Of a stretch of 64,000 bases of DNA, positions 12,301 to 26,817 are shown piece by piece; positions within the stretch are counted from its first letter, which is position 1, and every line of letters begins with the position of its first letter. The notes under the pieces are model-generated. The model ran no database searches. It was not told the DNA's origin and was given only the letters and a program-made list of their open reading frames with translations. Origin of the DNA: Xiphias gladius (lineage: Eukaryota > Chordata > Actinopteri > Istiophoriformes > Xiphiidae). Made by a program: the position numbers and the translations under genes. The stretch spans positions 28,506,005-28,570,004 of the forward strand of contig NC_053414.1 of assembly GCF_016859285.1 (NCBI RefSeq), given 5' to 3'.

Positions 12301-15300
12301 TATTAATATTGATATTAATATTAATATTTTTATTATTATTAATAGGAGGTTTGATACCTGCATAGCCCTCTTGATGACAGATGATGTAATTAACATGATA
12401 ATTGCACTACCTTACTTACAGTGTGGTTGCACCCTTTCTGAAAATGATATCTACCCTTCACAACGGCCTATTGCAATGAAGTACGATGGCGCTTTATATT
12501 ACAATTTAATTCCAATTTATTACGGGAGACCATTTGGCTACTTGATTTAAAAAAAGAAAATAAGAAAAGGTCTGTAAATAACGCTCAAGAATTGTGCAAT
12601 ATTTTTCCACAGTAATCCATTTTTACCTCTGGCCCAGTCCTACAAGATAAGAAACTTTTAGGCATTTTTAGTTCAATTTGCTTTCTGTGATACTGTATGC
12701 TGCTATATTTGGCTTTTGGCTTTTAAACATGGCACAGTTTTCAGGCTCGTAATTCAAGGTTTATTTGAATTAAAAGTAGGAAAGGCCGAGCCTCCTCTTC
12801 TAACATCAACTTTGGCTTTAGCTAACATGGCTTTTTGATTTAATGAATGAGGGGTGGTTTGTGCCTTGCTTCAGGGTTCTGTGCTCATTGCTTATTCAAC
12901 CATATTGTAACACTCCCTTAGACAATTTTCCTAGTCTACATGTATACAGAGCTTTTTGATTATGAGAATTCATCCTTAAGTTTTTTGTTGAAACCATGGA
13001 AAGGATAGATAGGTGAATGTCTTTGTCCATCAACACGGCCCAGCTTGAAATCGTTAGCAGTCCTTACAACAATGCCAAGGTATTAAGCCCAGCCTATTGT
13101 CACATGAGTGTGTGCTTGTGGAGGCAACTTAAGTTTTATCAGAGCAACGTCCGGGGCTTTGTTGCACATTTAATCTTTCCAGAATTCCACATAGAGGTGT
13201 GTCTTTGTTGATTTTCTATAGACTTTTTTATAGATCTCTATAGACGATTGTGATCAGTAAGATCCTGGTTGTGCAGAGAGCAGTGTAACCTACACAAAAT
13301 CAAAATATGTACTGTATATTTGTTTTACTGGTAGACAACTCTGGAACCAATTCTGTGTTGACAATCATCTCATCAATAATAAGATGTACCATTCAAAGTT
13401 TAAAACACTTTGTATGGGCGTTGCCTCTCCTGAGCTCCCTCATTCATGCAGGTGGCAGAAAACATCACTGTTGTTACAGGAAGGTACTCCCTCACCTGTC
13501 CATCCACTAAAATAATGACCCTTATATTAGGAAAATGTGTCTGCCTGCCAGCCAGCAGCGATTACAGGCGTCTCTCAGGTGCTGTCTCCATTATGCATTG
13601 ACAGTACCATTGATCTCACTTGTTACTAGAAGAGAGGGACAGAGACGAGGTGGGAGGTGGGAAGATGCATAAATATAGCCTGTCTAAAAATATTACTTCA
13701 GAGTTTCTCACTTGAAACGGAAACATTCACAAAGATACAGTACACTCACAAGCAGCATTTTGTTGGAGAACAAAAATCCTGGGGAAAAAAAAAATTAGAG
13801 ATATCTGAGCATCAGTGCATTCATTTTCTGTTTTAAATTGAGCCCTTAGGAATAGTGCAACTGTCTTTTGTAAGATTAAGGCCACTCCTTTCAAATTTCA
13901 AGCAGTCATTCACCAGGATCTGCAGATTAGACTGGAATACAATGATATAACACAGACCATTTCAGTCTCCCGTGAGCTGCTCTCACAGTTGATAACAATG
14001 TTGTCTTTTGTCATTACAGTTTGGCTGAGAAATACTTTTCCGAATTCCTTACACTTTGTCCAACACTGATAACAATACATGTAAAATTATTGCATTCCAC
14101 ATTTTTAGTTAAGTTTCCATTTGACTTATTGTTGGCCAAGAATTCACAATTATTGCGAGATTGAGAATCCTGATTATTTTGAGAGATATCTTTGAGAAAT
14201 TCTGTTGGTAATAGGGAAAAATTCTTTTCTACAACATTTTACATTTTATTTGAATTAGTTTCAGATTTTGTAAATTAAATTTTTCAGTACTGTAAAATCA
14301 TTTGTTTTGTTTTTTTACTTCACTACTGATTAAATGTGCAGCTCTGCCTCCAATCTGTAATTCTTAGATTTTGTTGAATATTTAATGACCTGTGAAGGTC
14401 ATAAAATATGACCTAAAGTGGGACTTCTTCACATGAGTGTTTGATGTCTCATGTGTGTCTCAAAGGCCTGCTGTATTGGAACTCTGTTGAGTGGCATTAA
14501 AAATGTAATTACTCCAGACAAATAAGGCAGCCAGTTACAGGTGTGGTGAATGTCATCAGAAGGGAAAAATCCACAGCTCCAGTTATACAGAGAAAAAGTA
14601 TGTTGACATTTGGCAAGGACTGGGATCTATCTGGGGAAACAGAAGAGTCTTTGTGGAAGCAAAGCAGGAAGTTGGTCTCCTGGGTTCGACCAGATGTGGC
14701 TAGCTTGGCATATGGCTGCCTCAAAGGCCTGTACCATTCATTTCACTACTGTGGTTTAACTTACTGCACTATTCGCCTGTTCTCATGTTGGTTAGAAGGC
14801 TTTGTGGCTTGTTTTTTGATCCATATTTTGGTACCTGTTGGGCTTTTAAAAATGTAAACTTGTGCTAAGTCCAAAAAAGATGCAGTGTAACTGTCAATTG
14901 ACTGTTATACTCCATTAGTTTTCTTAGAAATATAAACCATAACTAAAAAAAAGTTAGGTCAAGGCCTTACAAAAAGAGCTCTGGTTTATCTTGATAGCCT
15001 GTCTGCAAAACATGATTACATGGATATCCTCTTGCACCCAATAAAAACAGTGATCTTAACTCTTCTTTGTTTCTGTAACTAGTGCTTTGTTTTTAAGAAA
15101 GGACTGCACATAAGACATGCTGCTACAAGGTTACTGAATAGTAACTGAAGGGACGCTAATAGTTAACTTTAATTAGCTTAGTAATTAAAAGAATATAAAC
15201 TAACCACAAAAGCTAAAATGTCTGCTTTGAAAACTAGTTAGTGCTGTTAAAGAGAACCATCAAAATTCCCTAGTTTAAAATTGATAAAATACATGTCTCC

Positions 15301-16042
15301 TGTGGGAGCCGGGGTTGTTGAGGCTGACTGAGTTGGTCTCTGTAGCTGGAGCATAGAGGCAGATCTCTCGGTTTGATTTATGTAACAGGTTTGTCACCAC
15401 TGTAGCCGAGGGGTTCATTCAAAAATAATGAGGGCTTGTTGGTAAAGTTAAGCAGTTAAGTGAGGAGTGCATTATTTAACACAAACAACTTCTGGGTCAG
15501 TGAACTGACATGGTTTGAGAGAGGCTGAATTTTACAGAGTATTAACTGCATTCAGAAACACAAGGCTTCTTTATGTTCTTTGTAGGCAAAAGCAAGTAGT
15601 ATTGTATTGTCTGTGTAGTTGTTGTTGTGTAAAGCCAGGGTCACAGTACTATGAAGGCCTACTGTTACAGTCTCTTTCTCTGTCTGTCTCCCTCTTTTAC
15701 CGTTTCTTAATACAAGACTCATTTTTACTTCCTAGTCTTGGTAGATGCTCTGTCACATGCTCTCCATGAGGCATGATCTCACTGTTGTGATCCACAACAG
15801 CTGAGCCATTGCACACAATAATTGAGTAATCCAACTATCCTGGTGACCATTTGAAAACAAGTTTTAACTCTTGCAAATCTGTCATAATAGCTTTGTCACA
15901 AGAAATATGAAGATGTATCCTTGGACTCTTGGACTTGGTAAATTATATTGGGCTTTTTCATTTTCTTATGACTTGTTATAGACAAAATTATTAATCAAGA
16001 AATTAATCAATAAGGAAAATAATCTTTGGTACAACCCTACTT

Positions 16043-16074
<32 letters not shown>

Positions 16075-19000
16075 CTTGTTGGTATTTTGAGTAACCTCTG
16101 CATTGAAACATGTTTTGAAATATTAGAGGAAAGAGTTAAGTCTCTCAGTTGAAGCATCAGACTTTTTTGGATGAGCTTTGAGCATCCTAAAGACAGCCCT
16201 TAACAGTGCACTTAATTCAGTGTTGATGAACATAACTTAGCCAGTGTTTAATAATGCTTTCTATGCAGCTGCAATAAAAACAATACAATACAATACAGTC
16301 CTCAGAAATGTGTGCCAATTCTATCTAATTTTTCCAATAATTATGTATTTACAGCAGACTTAATCCATCATGCTTTGTCTCAAATATAATTTACGTCTCT
16401 CCTAGTGAACTGACTTTAAATGCTTAGAAACCTGGGACATAAAGATTTAGAATATTCAGTCTAGTTAAAGGGTTTTATCGGTAGCTTTTAGTAGGTCAAC
16501 CTTCGCTAATGTACAGTGCGGGGTGGCTGCTATTCACTATGCATCTGAATTTGAAGAGCACAGTCATGCTATAGCAGTTTTCATGATTACAATTACAAGT
16601 ATAGTGCATAGTTAAAAATTATATTGAATTCATTTCTACTCAAACAGAACCAACCTCTTTTAATACATGACCACAATATTTAAGTAACAATGCCTAGTTA
16701 AAAGTTGTGTTTAAAATATATTCACACTTGTAAACAGGACAGTCTTTTGGATAGTATCTCTTACTTTCACACAGCATTATCTATTCAAATGCCAACTCAT
16801 GAATTACCTGAGAGAGTTTATTGTCTGTCATTGCCATTGCTTTTTTCCTCATCCACGGTCTAAGCATGAGACCGCTGATGTTCTCTGATAATGTACTGTC
16901 ATGGGACAGAACCTTGTATCTCTAAGGAATTTAGGAAAGGCTGGCTATTTTATAGACATCATATTTTTGTTAATTATACACTGCACATCGATTTATAAGT
17001 TTTAATGAGCGAAAGTGTCTTGAGACTCATTCAGGACTTTGCGGCTTTAAAATTTCAATTCAAGGAAGGAGAAGCAGCACAAAAAGAGCCTTGAGGTTGT
17101 AACAACAGTGATAATTAGAGACGCCTTACCAAAATAGAGTATTACTGGCTTGTGTTTTAACTCTGGCTATGCAGAATAAAGGTGGCACCTGGTGGTGACC
17201 TTCCAAATGCAATAGCATGATCATATTTTTGTCAGTTCACTATGTTTTTTTTTTAATCTTGTTTCAGTCGCAAAGTGTGCTGTAGTTGGCAGATGAAGGC
17301 TGGGAGACAGTTGATACCCATAATGATCTCACTACCTAACATTTCAGTCCCCGCCTGTCTCACCAGTTTGTCAGCATTCTCGAGAATAGTTTTGGTTCTG
17401 TTGGCTATTGTTTATTTGTCTCAAGAACCTGAAATCTGAAAGCATCTGTGAAACACATTTACCACTTTACCACAGCCTCTTAGTCATACACACACAAACA
17501 GGCTCTCACACACCTTGGTCTCAGCTAATTCAGTGAGCCACATTGAGCACTACCATATTGCTCTGCATACTCATCTAATCTGTATATATTCCTACACTAA
17601 CAGAGACAGAAGGAGTGTGAAAGTATAAAACTCGACAGCATTTTACACACCAGACATTTCTCCAAATAACTGGAAAGATTATTGCTCACTGTTTTACATT
17701 TATCACCCAGAGGGGCCTTGGAGTGTTACCATGATGAGAGAAAGCTCACAAAGGATGCTCTCCAGAAATGTGTTCAATGATGTTAAGTTTTCATTTCTCT
17801 CACCTCAGTATTTACTTTTTTTAATAACAACCCTAAACAATGGGGCATATAATCCTTGTGCAGCTATTAGGTATCTGTAAATTCTCATTTCCTATGGGGC
17901 TGTTAACTGTTAATTGCTATTGTAGCTGCAATGTTGGCTGGGGCATTAATGTGAGAACTGGGCTGTGAGACACTTGCAAGTCATTAGGTAAACTGTCAGT
18001 GTAAGCACAGGGAAAGCCATTACTACTGCAAATAAACAGCAGGATTTAAAGTGGGACTTCTTCTAATCCCTTGCTAGGCAACCTGGTTAAGGTATAATGG
18101 TCTGGGATTTCATTATGTCTTCCATGGGGGAATGTATGAGGCACATTTGCATGTCTTTTATACAGTCTTTTTCTCTTGCAGTTCAATCTCTGTCCCTTAG
18201 CAAGCATCCTCTTGTCACTAATGTCATCTGAAACAGTAGTGTATGACATTTGAGATGCTCTGAGGGGGCTGGCATGTGGTGGTGTATTGGCAGAAAGCAA
18301 CGGGGAGGATGACTTGCAAAAATACCCTTAGTGCAGTTCCTGAGCTGTGAACACCGGGAAACACTGATGTGGGGACATTGACTTGTTAATTCATGCTTGT
18401 ATTTGCTTATGTAAACATTTATCCAATGAAACAAGGAATCGGAAAAGATAGATAAAGAACACTTTCCAATCTCTCTGCAGACACACTTTTAGCTTCTGGG
18501 GAACAGAAACAATATCTGTGGTCATTATCTGTTCTGGTAAAAGCCTAGTGGTATTTCCTAGGTGGCATGTCTTTTCATGTGGTCACGCAGCAATTGTCCA
18601 CACAGTGCACACTTTTGGACAGTTTTGTCTAAGAAAGCATTCATGGAGTTGTACTCGATTGTACATACGAAAAATGATAGAAGTTGTTATTTGATGACTG
18701 AAAAAGAGATGTTGAGAGAGAAATTCAAATCGTGCCTACTTTCTCACCTCTCTACCTGGCCAATCACTGCGTGAAGTAGATCTGCTTTTTGGACACAGCC
18801 TTCCTGAATTCCAATAGCAGAAAGGTGTGGGGGAGGGTGTTTGAGACCCTGTTCAACAGCCTGAAAAGGCCTTTGCCAAGTTCTGTTGGTTCAGAGTTAC
18901 AACCTCTCCTTTGGCTCACTCATTGGTTAGTGTGGCTTTTGTTCATTAGGATTTTCCTGTATAAAAGTGGATCTAGGAGTTAGTATTTCCCATTGTTAGT

Positions 19001-22000
19001 CACAAAACAAGTGCAGAGAACTAACATAACTACGGTTCTCTCAGTAGCACTAGTTAATGTCTTACCAGACTACTCTTTTCACTAATGTGTTACAAGAAAG
19101 AGTTCAAATGTCTGAATGACACATCACATGGTATGTGGGAGGCTTTCTTTCCTTCCTGACAGTCACATCCGTGGTTCCACACTGGCTCACAAAGTATGAT
19201 TTGGAGCATGAGGTCATGGAGGAGGTGATCCTTCTGTGGGACACTGAGTCATGCTATTTGGAGAGCTGTGGTAATTTAAGGAACCCAATGTCTCTCAAAC
19301 AGCATAGTAATATTTATTCCAAGAAAATATAAGATAATAAAAGAAGAATCCTCCCTTGTGTGCACGTCCAATGTTATACCATCTATGATGTTTGTATTAT
19401 CCAGGTTAACTTGGTAAATGTTCTAAATCCTGTTTCTTTAGCTGGACTCACTTTTACTCATCTGACTCCATTTAACTACTTCTGCTTCAGTTAGGGACTT
19501 CCTACATTTCTTATTATGACATTGTGAAATCCCTAGAGAATGAATGTGAACTTCTATTGAACTGACTGGTTAGTTGTTGAGAAGAGTAGAGATACAGGAG
19601 CAAGAAGTCATCTACAGGGGTGCAAACTTGTCACCTTTCAGCAAAAATTGCCTTTTTGAATCCAGAATAGGCAATTTGTGTGTGATTTTTGTGTAGATGA
19701 GCCATTGGACTTATCAGATCTACACAGGGTCACGGGAAATGAAATGAGAACCAAAAAAGAAAACTCCTGGCTTCTGTGCTTGGCAACTGCCTGCAGGCTG
19801 TAAATTAAGAATCTCTTACAGTAGCGTTATGATAACCTTAATTGGCTTGTATGATGACATGTCAAGCTTAGAAATGTTAATAAGCCTGATGTGGTTGAGT
19901 TTTTTTTTAATTAGCGAACACTAGCAATCACAATTTGGACGTTAGGTTAGGTGCTAATGCTATTTTCATGGAGTCTAATGTTAGCTAGCATTCCTGTTAA
20001 CGTTACTGATGTTAGAGCTCTGGGACTATTCATTTAACGTTAAAGTTACCATATCATTTTGCCGACGATTACAACATAAGTTGACCTCAAAAGTGGAAGA
20101 TAATATTAGCAAAGCTAATAATGTCATAATAATGATATAATTAAACAATTTGCCTTTGGATTTGTTTTGGAAAATGAGACTAATTCATGACACAATGGTG
20201 TAGACATTTAGCTAAAATACACCTACATTACTTATGATGTAGTTAAACGGAACACTTGTCATCCATCTAGAAAAATCATATGTAAACCCTGTCTTTTAAT
20301 TGACTAAACAGCAGTTACAATAGCTGTAAAGAGGTTGACTTTGAGGAATCATGGAGTTCTCATCTCTTTGACAACTGTTCAGGTCCTCCAAAACAAGACA
20401 GTTCACATTGCAGACATTCTTAGACTAGTAAGTAACAGTCCTCTGTGTACATTCTGAAACTTGTTTTATTGATTGGACTACAGCTCAGAAAATGACACAG
20501 AGACAACAAGGGTAAGCAGAGTAGGTCAGTCTGCTCTCAGAGTAACTCATTAGTACGAGCATCACCGTCAGGAAGCCAAGTGGGACTACTGGTACAAATC
20601 CTTGTCCTGATAATGAAGGTTGTAACCCACAAGCTATAGTGCATGCTTTGTAGTTTTAGTTTTGCCCTTTTATTGACAGTATGTATTAACACTTTCACTA
20701 ATCAGAATGCTACATTCATCTTATTTTCATTTTTCCTATTCTGTTACTAGTGTGAATTTTAGTTTTTCATGATGGCTTGATTTTTTTGTTCTGTGTGTTC
20801 TTATATTTTCCTGGTATATTACCAGAGTTACAGTATTAATTAAAATAGGGTGGCTAAACTATTTTATATCTTAGCTGACAAATGAAACCCTAGAGTACAC
20901 AAAGATTCCCTGTAGAGTTTCTGACCTGTAGTAGTGCTATGGAGGTATTTTCCTATGAGTGAGTCCCAGTTTTGTTTATCTGCTGCACGCACACGAGTAT
21001 GCACGAGGACACGATACACAGTCCTGTCAATGGTTTCACACTGTTCCACTGGTCCACAGCTGGTGGTAACATGATAAGGTATGCTGCAATATGGCAGTAA
21101 AGGATAAAAAAAGGCAATATGGCAGGGAAGAAGAAGACTGCAAGCAAGTAAAGTTGGATTAAAACTTTGCTTGATTTAAAATACTTAAAATATCGGCTTT
21201 GCAAATGTTTAATGAGGAAAGAAATGCACTCACTAAATTTGTTAAAGCTCAAAGATGCACACAATGCATTTTGCATAGTGACACTGAATGTGCCATAAAT
21301 ATAACTTTTTTTTTTGTTCACAAGAAAACTTTATAGGGACCCTTTAGGATTGCATACATGCTATGTTAAGTTATGAAGGTTTGAAATGTAGATATTTGAA
21401 CTCTTCCCATTCAAATTTATACTATTGTGTGTACACAGATGATACAGGGAGCAACTTTTCATGCATATGTTGTCAGAAAACCCTGTCTTCTTCTTTTTCT
21501 GTAGATTTGCAACTTGATTTTACCCCTAATCATGTTTTACTGCTCAGACATTGCTTTAAAATAAGACATTTGATTCATGCTTGCATGATATGAGATTTTA
21601 TATCAATGACAGGTCTTAATTGCAACCGCTGGCTTCTAACATCATCACCAAGTCCTTCTCCAGTTTATTTGATCATTACTTTGAACAGCGAAACGCATGA
21701 CATTGTGTATAGCAACTTCTTTCATTTGCATGGACGTCTTCAGTGTCTGAAATAGCTCTGTGAGTCTCTTCTCATTACCTGTGGGTGCTGCTTGATAAAG
21801 GAGAAGAGAGCTGTTAACACATCCCTAATAAGTGCAAAGCATGAGGGTTAAAGAGGCTGTCTTGCTTCTGCAATTAGCTACATCAGCATCTATGGCAGGA
21901 TATCATTCTGCACTATCCTTTAAGTCAGTTCATTGGCTCAGGTAAAGGCTCTGGGCACACAAGACAAACGGGGAACTTTATTGTCAATGTGTACATATAC

Positions 22001-25000
22001 ACAATTATGGACAGCCAAATGCATAAACATGTAGATTACATGACAAGACTTTTGCCCTGTTTGTTTAATTTCCATAATGTTTAATTGGGAGATAATATCA
22101 GCTTTTCACCCAAACACACAAACACATAGATGCTTCCCCACCTTATCAGTAATCCAAATGTGCTGTCCTTTGAGTTTTGTACTTTTAAATGAAATCCATG
22201 TCCAACTGGCGAACCAACAGAATGGCCTCATTGTGTTGCTGCTGACCGAAGGCTGCCTAGCTAGGGACAGAGGTGGCTGGCAGACTGCCTGGCTGGGTTT
22301 GGCTCACTTGTGACCCATGTGACAATGAGTAGCAAGTTGAGTCTGTACAATATATGAGTGAGCCAGCATGACCTCATGCCACCTCTGTTGTCCGGACAAG
22401 GCACAAGGGCGCCAGTGCCAAATGTCAACAAGACATTACCATAATTCTGTTTTCGCTACTAGAGGATTTCACATAGATGCAAAAAGAGGTAATAGTTTCA
22501 TCATGTTGTGTTGCCAAATATGTTCATCATTTTTCCAAAAAATGTTTTGATATTAAATACACCAAATATTAAATGTGTGTTTGAGAATGTGGAAATATGT
22601 ATCTAAGGAAAAGTACAGCTCCAGAATGAATTCTTTTCCATCATAAGCGCATTGTTCTCCATTATTCTGGGCAGCTGAGTGGCACATAGCATTCATAGCC
22701 GTAGATGTTATGCGCCTACATTCTGAGATCTGGCAGTCCGAAAGCTGAGCAGTGATCACACAACTTCTTACACTGCACAGTCAATAGCAGACTAAGAGTG
22801 GTGCTCTTCCTTCTTTGAGTATTTACTCCAAGACTACTAATGGTGCAGCATCAACTTTGGTAAAATGACATTACTTGGGCTGAACTGATCTTTTTCAGTT
22901 AACCCTAAAAGTAGCTGCACTTTTCACTGAAAGGTGTGGGTTTCTCTAAGAAAGGTGTTTGTTTCTATAAGATCATTGTGGTTCAGTTCTAAACTAGTTT
23001 AGTGGCATAAAGCTGTAAACCTGTTGCCCTAGGAACACAAGCATGTAGAATAAACTAACTGTAATTTCTAAATTAATTATTTGAGTGTTAGCCTTTACTA
23101 GCTATCTCTTAGGTTTTCTCAAAGTTAAAATTTTAAAGCTGATTTGGCACTGAATGTTTCACATTTAATCTGTATATCTGTCCATCAACCTATTTGCCTG
23201 ACTACTTTTATTAATGTCCTCATTATAAATTTGGATACATTTTTTTTTGGTCCCATACAAATACACCTGATATTGTGGTCAGTTGATCACCCAGTGTACT
23301 TCAGGCATCTTACTTTGGCACACAACAATCATCATCATTATGCAATTTTGGATCATTCCAACCTTAGTTAATAATCTGGGCTTTGGCCGATGTCTGTTTT
23401 TGGACATACGGCCTCAAAGCCTATGTTTTGCAGTACAGGTTTTAATTTATGCCACAGTATAATTGAGTGATAAATGTCTGTCAAAACGGAAAATTGTGGC
23501 AGGTGTTGAATGCTTACTGGCACAGATTTAGAATAGGACTCAGTCGCAAGAAAAGTTTGTTTTATGCGAGTGAAATATTCACAATCTAATATGCAAGAGC
23601 TAGATCTGCAACTACACATGCAGTATTCTCATTACCAGTGTAAAGTCCTGTCTAAATGTCAGGGATGTCAGGAGTGTGGTTTGTTTTCAAAAGGCAGCTG
23701 CATATTTCATATACTTTGTTGGTCTTGATTCTTGTTGTTGCCTAGCTGTCTTTTTGAATGCTCCACATCAGGCTCTTTGAGTTTGCTAAATATTGGGGTG
23801 TAGTTTGTGGTAGGTATTTGCAGGAGTGTCAGTGGGGGGTGAATGTGATTGGGGGTTCTAATCACTAGGTGTGTGTTTGTCAGTGTCTGTAGTGATTTAG
23901 ATGCCTTATTAATGCTGAAGTAAATGCTAAGTCAGGAAATAGATAGATTGGATATTGACTCAGTAAAGTATTGACATTAAAGGTTGTCTTTTGAGAATTT
24001 TAATATACTGTATCATGTAGGATTTTTCATCCATTACCCCAAGTGGGAATGCCAAATTCTCTGTACTATACTCCTTTTGGGGACGTTTCAGAGAGCCATT
24101 AGCTTCTTCTAAGATACATGGTGTTGCCAGTCACTTTTTTAGAGCACCCAGCAAGAAGCTTCATTGGAAAAGGTACTGTATGGAGTTTCAAACTGTCTCC
24201 CAGATCCCAGACCCACTTTGTGCAGGTACTCAGACCAACCAGTTGGACTTGGTGGATGTACTCTCTTACTGGCTTCCCGCTTGGGAAAGCTATGTTTGTG
24301 TGTGCCCCTTTTAAAATGTTGGTGCACTTAATGGTGGAGTTTGAGATGGTGATTTTGAAAGACTTTGAGTCCTGTAGTGTAGGTAAACATTGTTTACAGT
24401 CTGCCACCATATACTATGAGCAGCAGTAGTTCTCTGAACATTTTCTCTGTTACGAATTACAAAGAGGACAGATTCACAGCTACCCCAAATTAAACAGCTG
24501 CTTTACAACTAATTTAAAATTCTAGCCTGCAATATACTAACAAGCTTTTCAATGAAAACTTATTCGAAACTAATTTTTTTTGCATAACAAGAATATAGGC
24601 TCAGGTCCCCTTAATAGCTATTCAGAGCTATCAATAGCATGTCACGGTCCAACACTGTAACCAAAACTGTTGCATGCTGGCTAGTTGCATGTTGTCTATA
24701 AGCCTGTTACATATAAACTAAAAAGTCCCATTTCGGCCATCCTAATTTTTCAACTTGAGAAAAAATTAGTGGTTACTTGCAACCTTCTTATTCAGATTTA
24801 TAGTACCTCAAACAAATTTTTTCTTAAAATTTGAAATTATATAACAGAATTTGTAGTATTTTCAACTAATCATGTTTTTAACACAATGAAGAACATAAAT
24901 GCTTCAGAGTTGCAGGAGACAACATAAAATGTCAGTAGTGAAAAATGCACTATATGATTTCCCAGAGCCCAAGGTGACATTTTCAGATGTCCTGTTTAGT

Positions 25001-25250
25001 CAAACCAACAGTCCAAAACCCAGAGATATTGAGTTTACTATCAAATGGGACAAAGAACAGCAGTAAATCCTTACATCTGAGATGCTGGAACCAGAGAATG
25101 ATTTGGCAATTTTGTTTGAAAAATGAAATGAAAATGAAATTATTTTTCGATCAAAATAGTTGCCAATTATGTTTCTGTTGATTGACTAATCGCTTAACTG
25201 ACTAATAATTTCAGCATTAATTCAGGGTCATCTCTTCTCGTTCTTTGCAG
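9380..25250 (+). other. tex2: Large tex2 intron 2 (no gene recognised)
   Basis: About 15.9 kb with no splice-consistent coding exon and no open frame resembling a known protein on either strand. Contents noted: homopolymer T runs (9588 and 16044-16071), an ATT-rich patch at 12280-12345 and many short chance frames. Regulatory elements are likely in a first large intron but cannot be identified from one sequence. Confidence 0.6.
16044..16071. repeat. Poly(T) tract, 28 bases
   Basis: Uninterrupted T run. It could be the poly(A) tail of a minus-strand retrocopy, but no body is recognisable beside it. Confidence 0.9.
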
Positions 25251-25275
25251 ACTGCAACTCAGTGGGAGTACTGCA

Positions 25276-26817
25276 ATGACCAGCCAGCATCCTAGCCATG
25301 CAGAGAGAGCTCACTCCACAGAAGAACAGCCACCTGCTGTGGCCCCCAAGCTCCATGTACAGCGATCGCTGTCAAAGGAAACCATCACTATCCACTTCTC
25401 AGCTTTTGGGAAGGTGGAAGAGGAGGAAGAAGAGCTCTACAGTACAACTGTCTCCACTACCTCAGCCACTCAAGATGACTCAAATATTGTGACAGCCGTA
25501 GAAGCAAGCGAGGAGATGTTTGAAGGGGTGCCACTGGACTCCACAGCCGAGGTTGCTGTCATTCCTGAATCATCTAGACTTTCTCCCGTTTCTGGACACC
25601 ACACTGCCAATTCTCCCAAACAGACTCTGTCATCGAGTATTGCAGAGCAGAAAGGCTCGACTTCCAACTCCTGTCCTACTAAATCTTTGAGCTTTCCCTC
25701 CAGTGACAAACCTTTTTTAAGTTTGGTGAAGTCTCTTTCCTCTGACGCAGAGTCTCGTGACGGGTTATCTTCTGTTCCTGCTCCATCAGTAAGGCACAGG
25801 CATCTCATGAAGACTCTCGTCAAATCCTTATCTTCAGATACTTCCCAGGACTCCTCCTCCTCCACACCCTACCGTCTTCCGGAATCCCGCCTTAACCTGC
25901 AACTCTTCAAGCAATTCACACAGTCCAGGATGCCACCTGCTACCATGTCATCAGCAGTTGACTCTAAAACTGCCCCTTCCTCTCCATTAACATCACCAGA
26001 TAACCGCAGCTTCTTCAAAGTGTCAGATGTTGAGGCACGAATTGAAGACACTAAGCGTCGTCTCTCTGAAGCCATCTCCGAACCACTCCAACTGCTGAGT
26101 AAGATCATGGATGAAAAGAGTGGCAGCTTAGTGAGCAGCAGCATTTACCGGCCAAAGGCCCTCTCTGTCAGTGCCTCAGAACTCTCCAACATTACTTCTA
26201 TCAATGGTCACCTGGAGAGCAACAACAATTACTGCATCAAGGAGGAAGAAGGAGGGGACTGGGAGGCTGAGAGCCCCAAAAGCAGGGCCTCTGGTCCGCC
26301 TGAATCACTGGTTATTTCCACGATTGAAACTAAGGGCCCCAACAAATCATCTTTACTTTCCATGTCATTGGACAAGTGCTCTATGTCTGCTCTTGCTAAA
26401 CAGGAGGATGAGGACTTTTGCATCCTGTACAGTGAGGACTTTGAAACTTGTAATGACACAGAACATGATGGTGATGTTAGAACTGATGATACTGGAGCTG
26501 GGAGTCAAACTAAAGTGCCACTAAGTGGTAGTACTGAACCGTGCAGTGAAGATGAAACTGAAAGTATTGAGTCATTACCTAGTGTTCCACTCTATACTCT
26601 CATCATCCTCACTGTACTGGTCTATGGGTATTTTGTATTACCTCTGCCCAGTTACATTGGAGGAATGCTGCTTGGGATTGGGCTTGGATTCCTTTTAGCC
26701 ATTGGTGTTGTGTGGCTGACAGGACCAAAACCTTCTGGTGGTTTTAGACATTCCAGATACCATGGGAAGCTGTGGAATCTGACCAAGTTGGACATTAAGG
26801 AACCAGACATCTATAAG
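25276..26817 (+). CDS. tex2: tex2 coding exon 1 (residues 1-514)
   Basis: The exon itself begins at 25251 after TTCTTTGCAG, and the main ATG is 25 bases in. It carries the Ser-rich region and the membrane hairpin. The open frame runs on to 26919, but the true end is the donor CTATAAG|GTCAGT, which joins in phase to GGCTGGATGAATG. Confidence 0.93.

Noticed and set aside
24099..24429. Open frames of 103 codons on both strands in tex2 intron 2
   Set aside because: They overlap each other, match no family I know, and have no splice sites joining them to tex2. A decayed repeat or chance is more likely.
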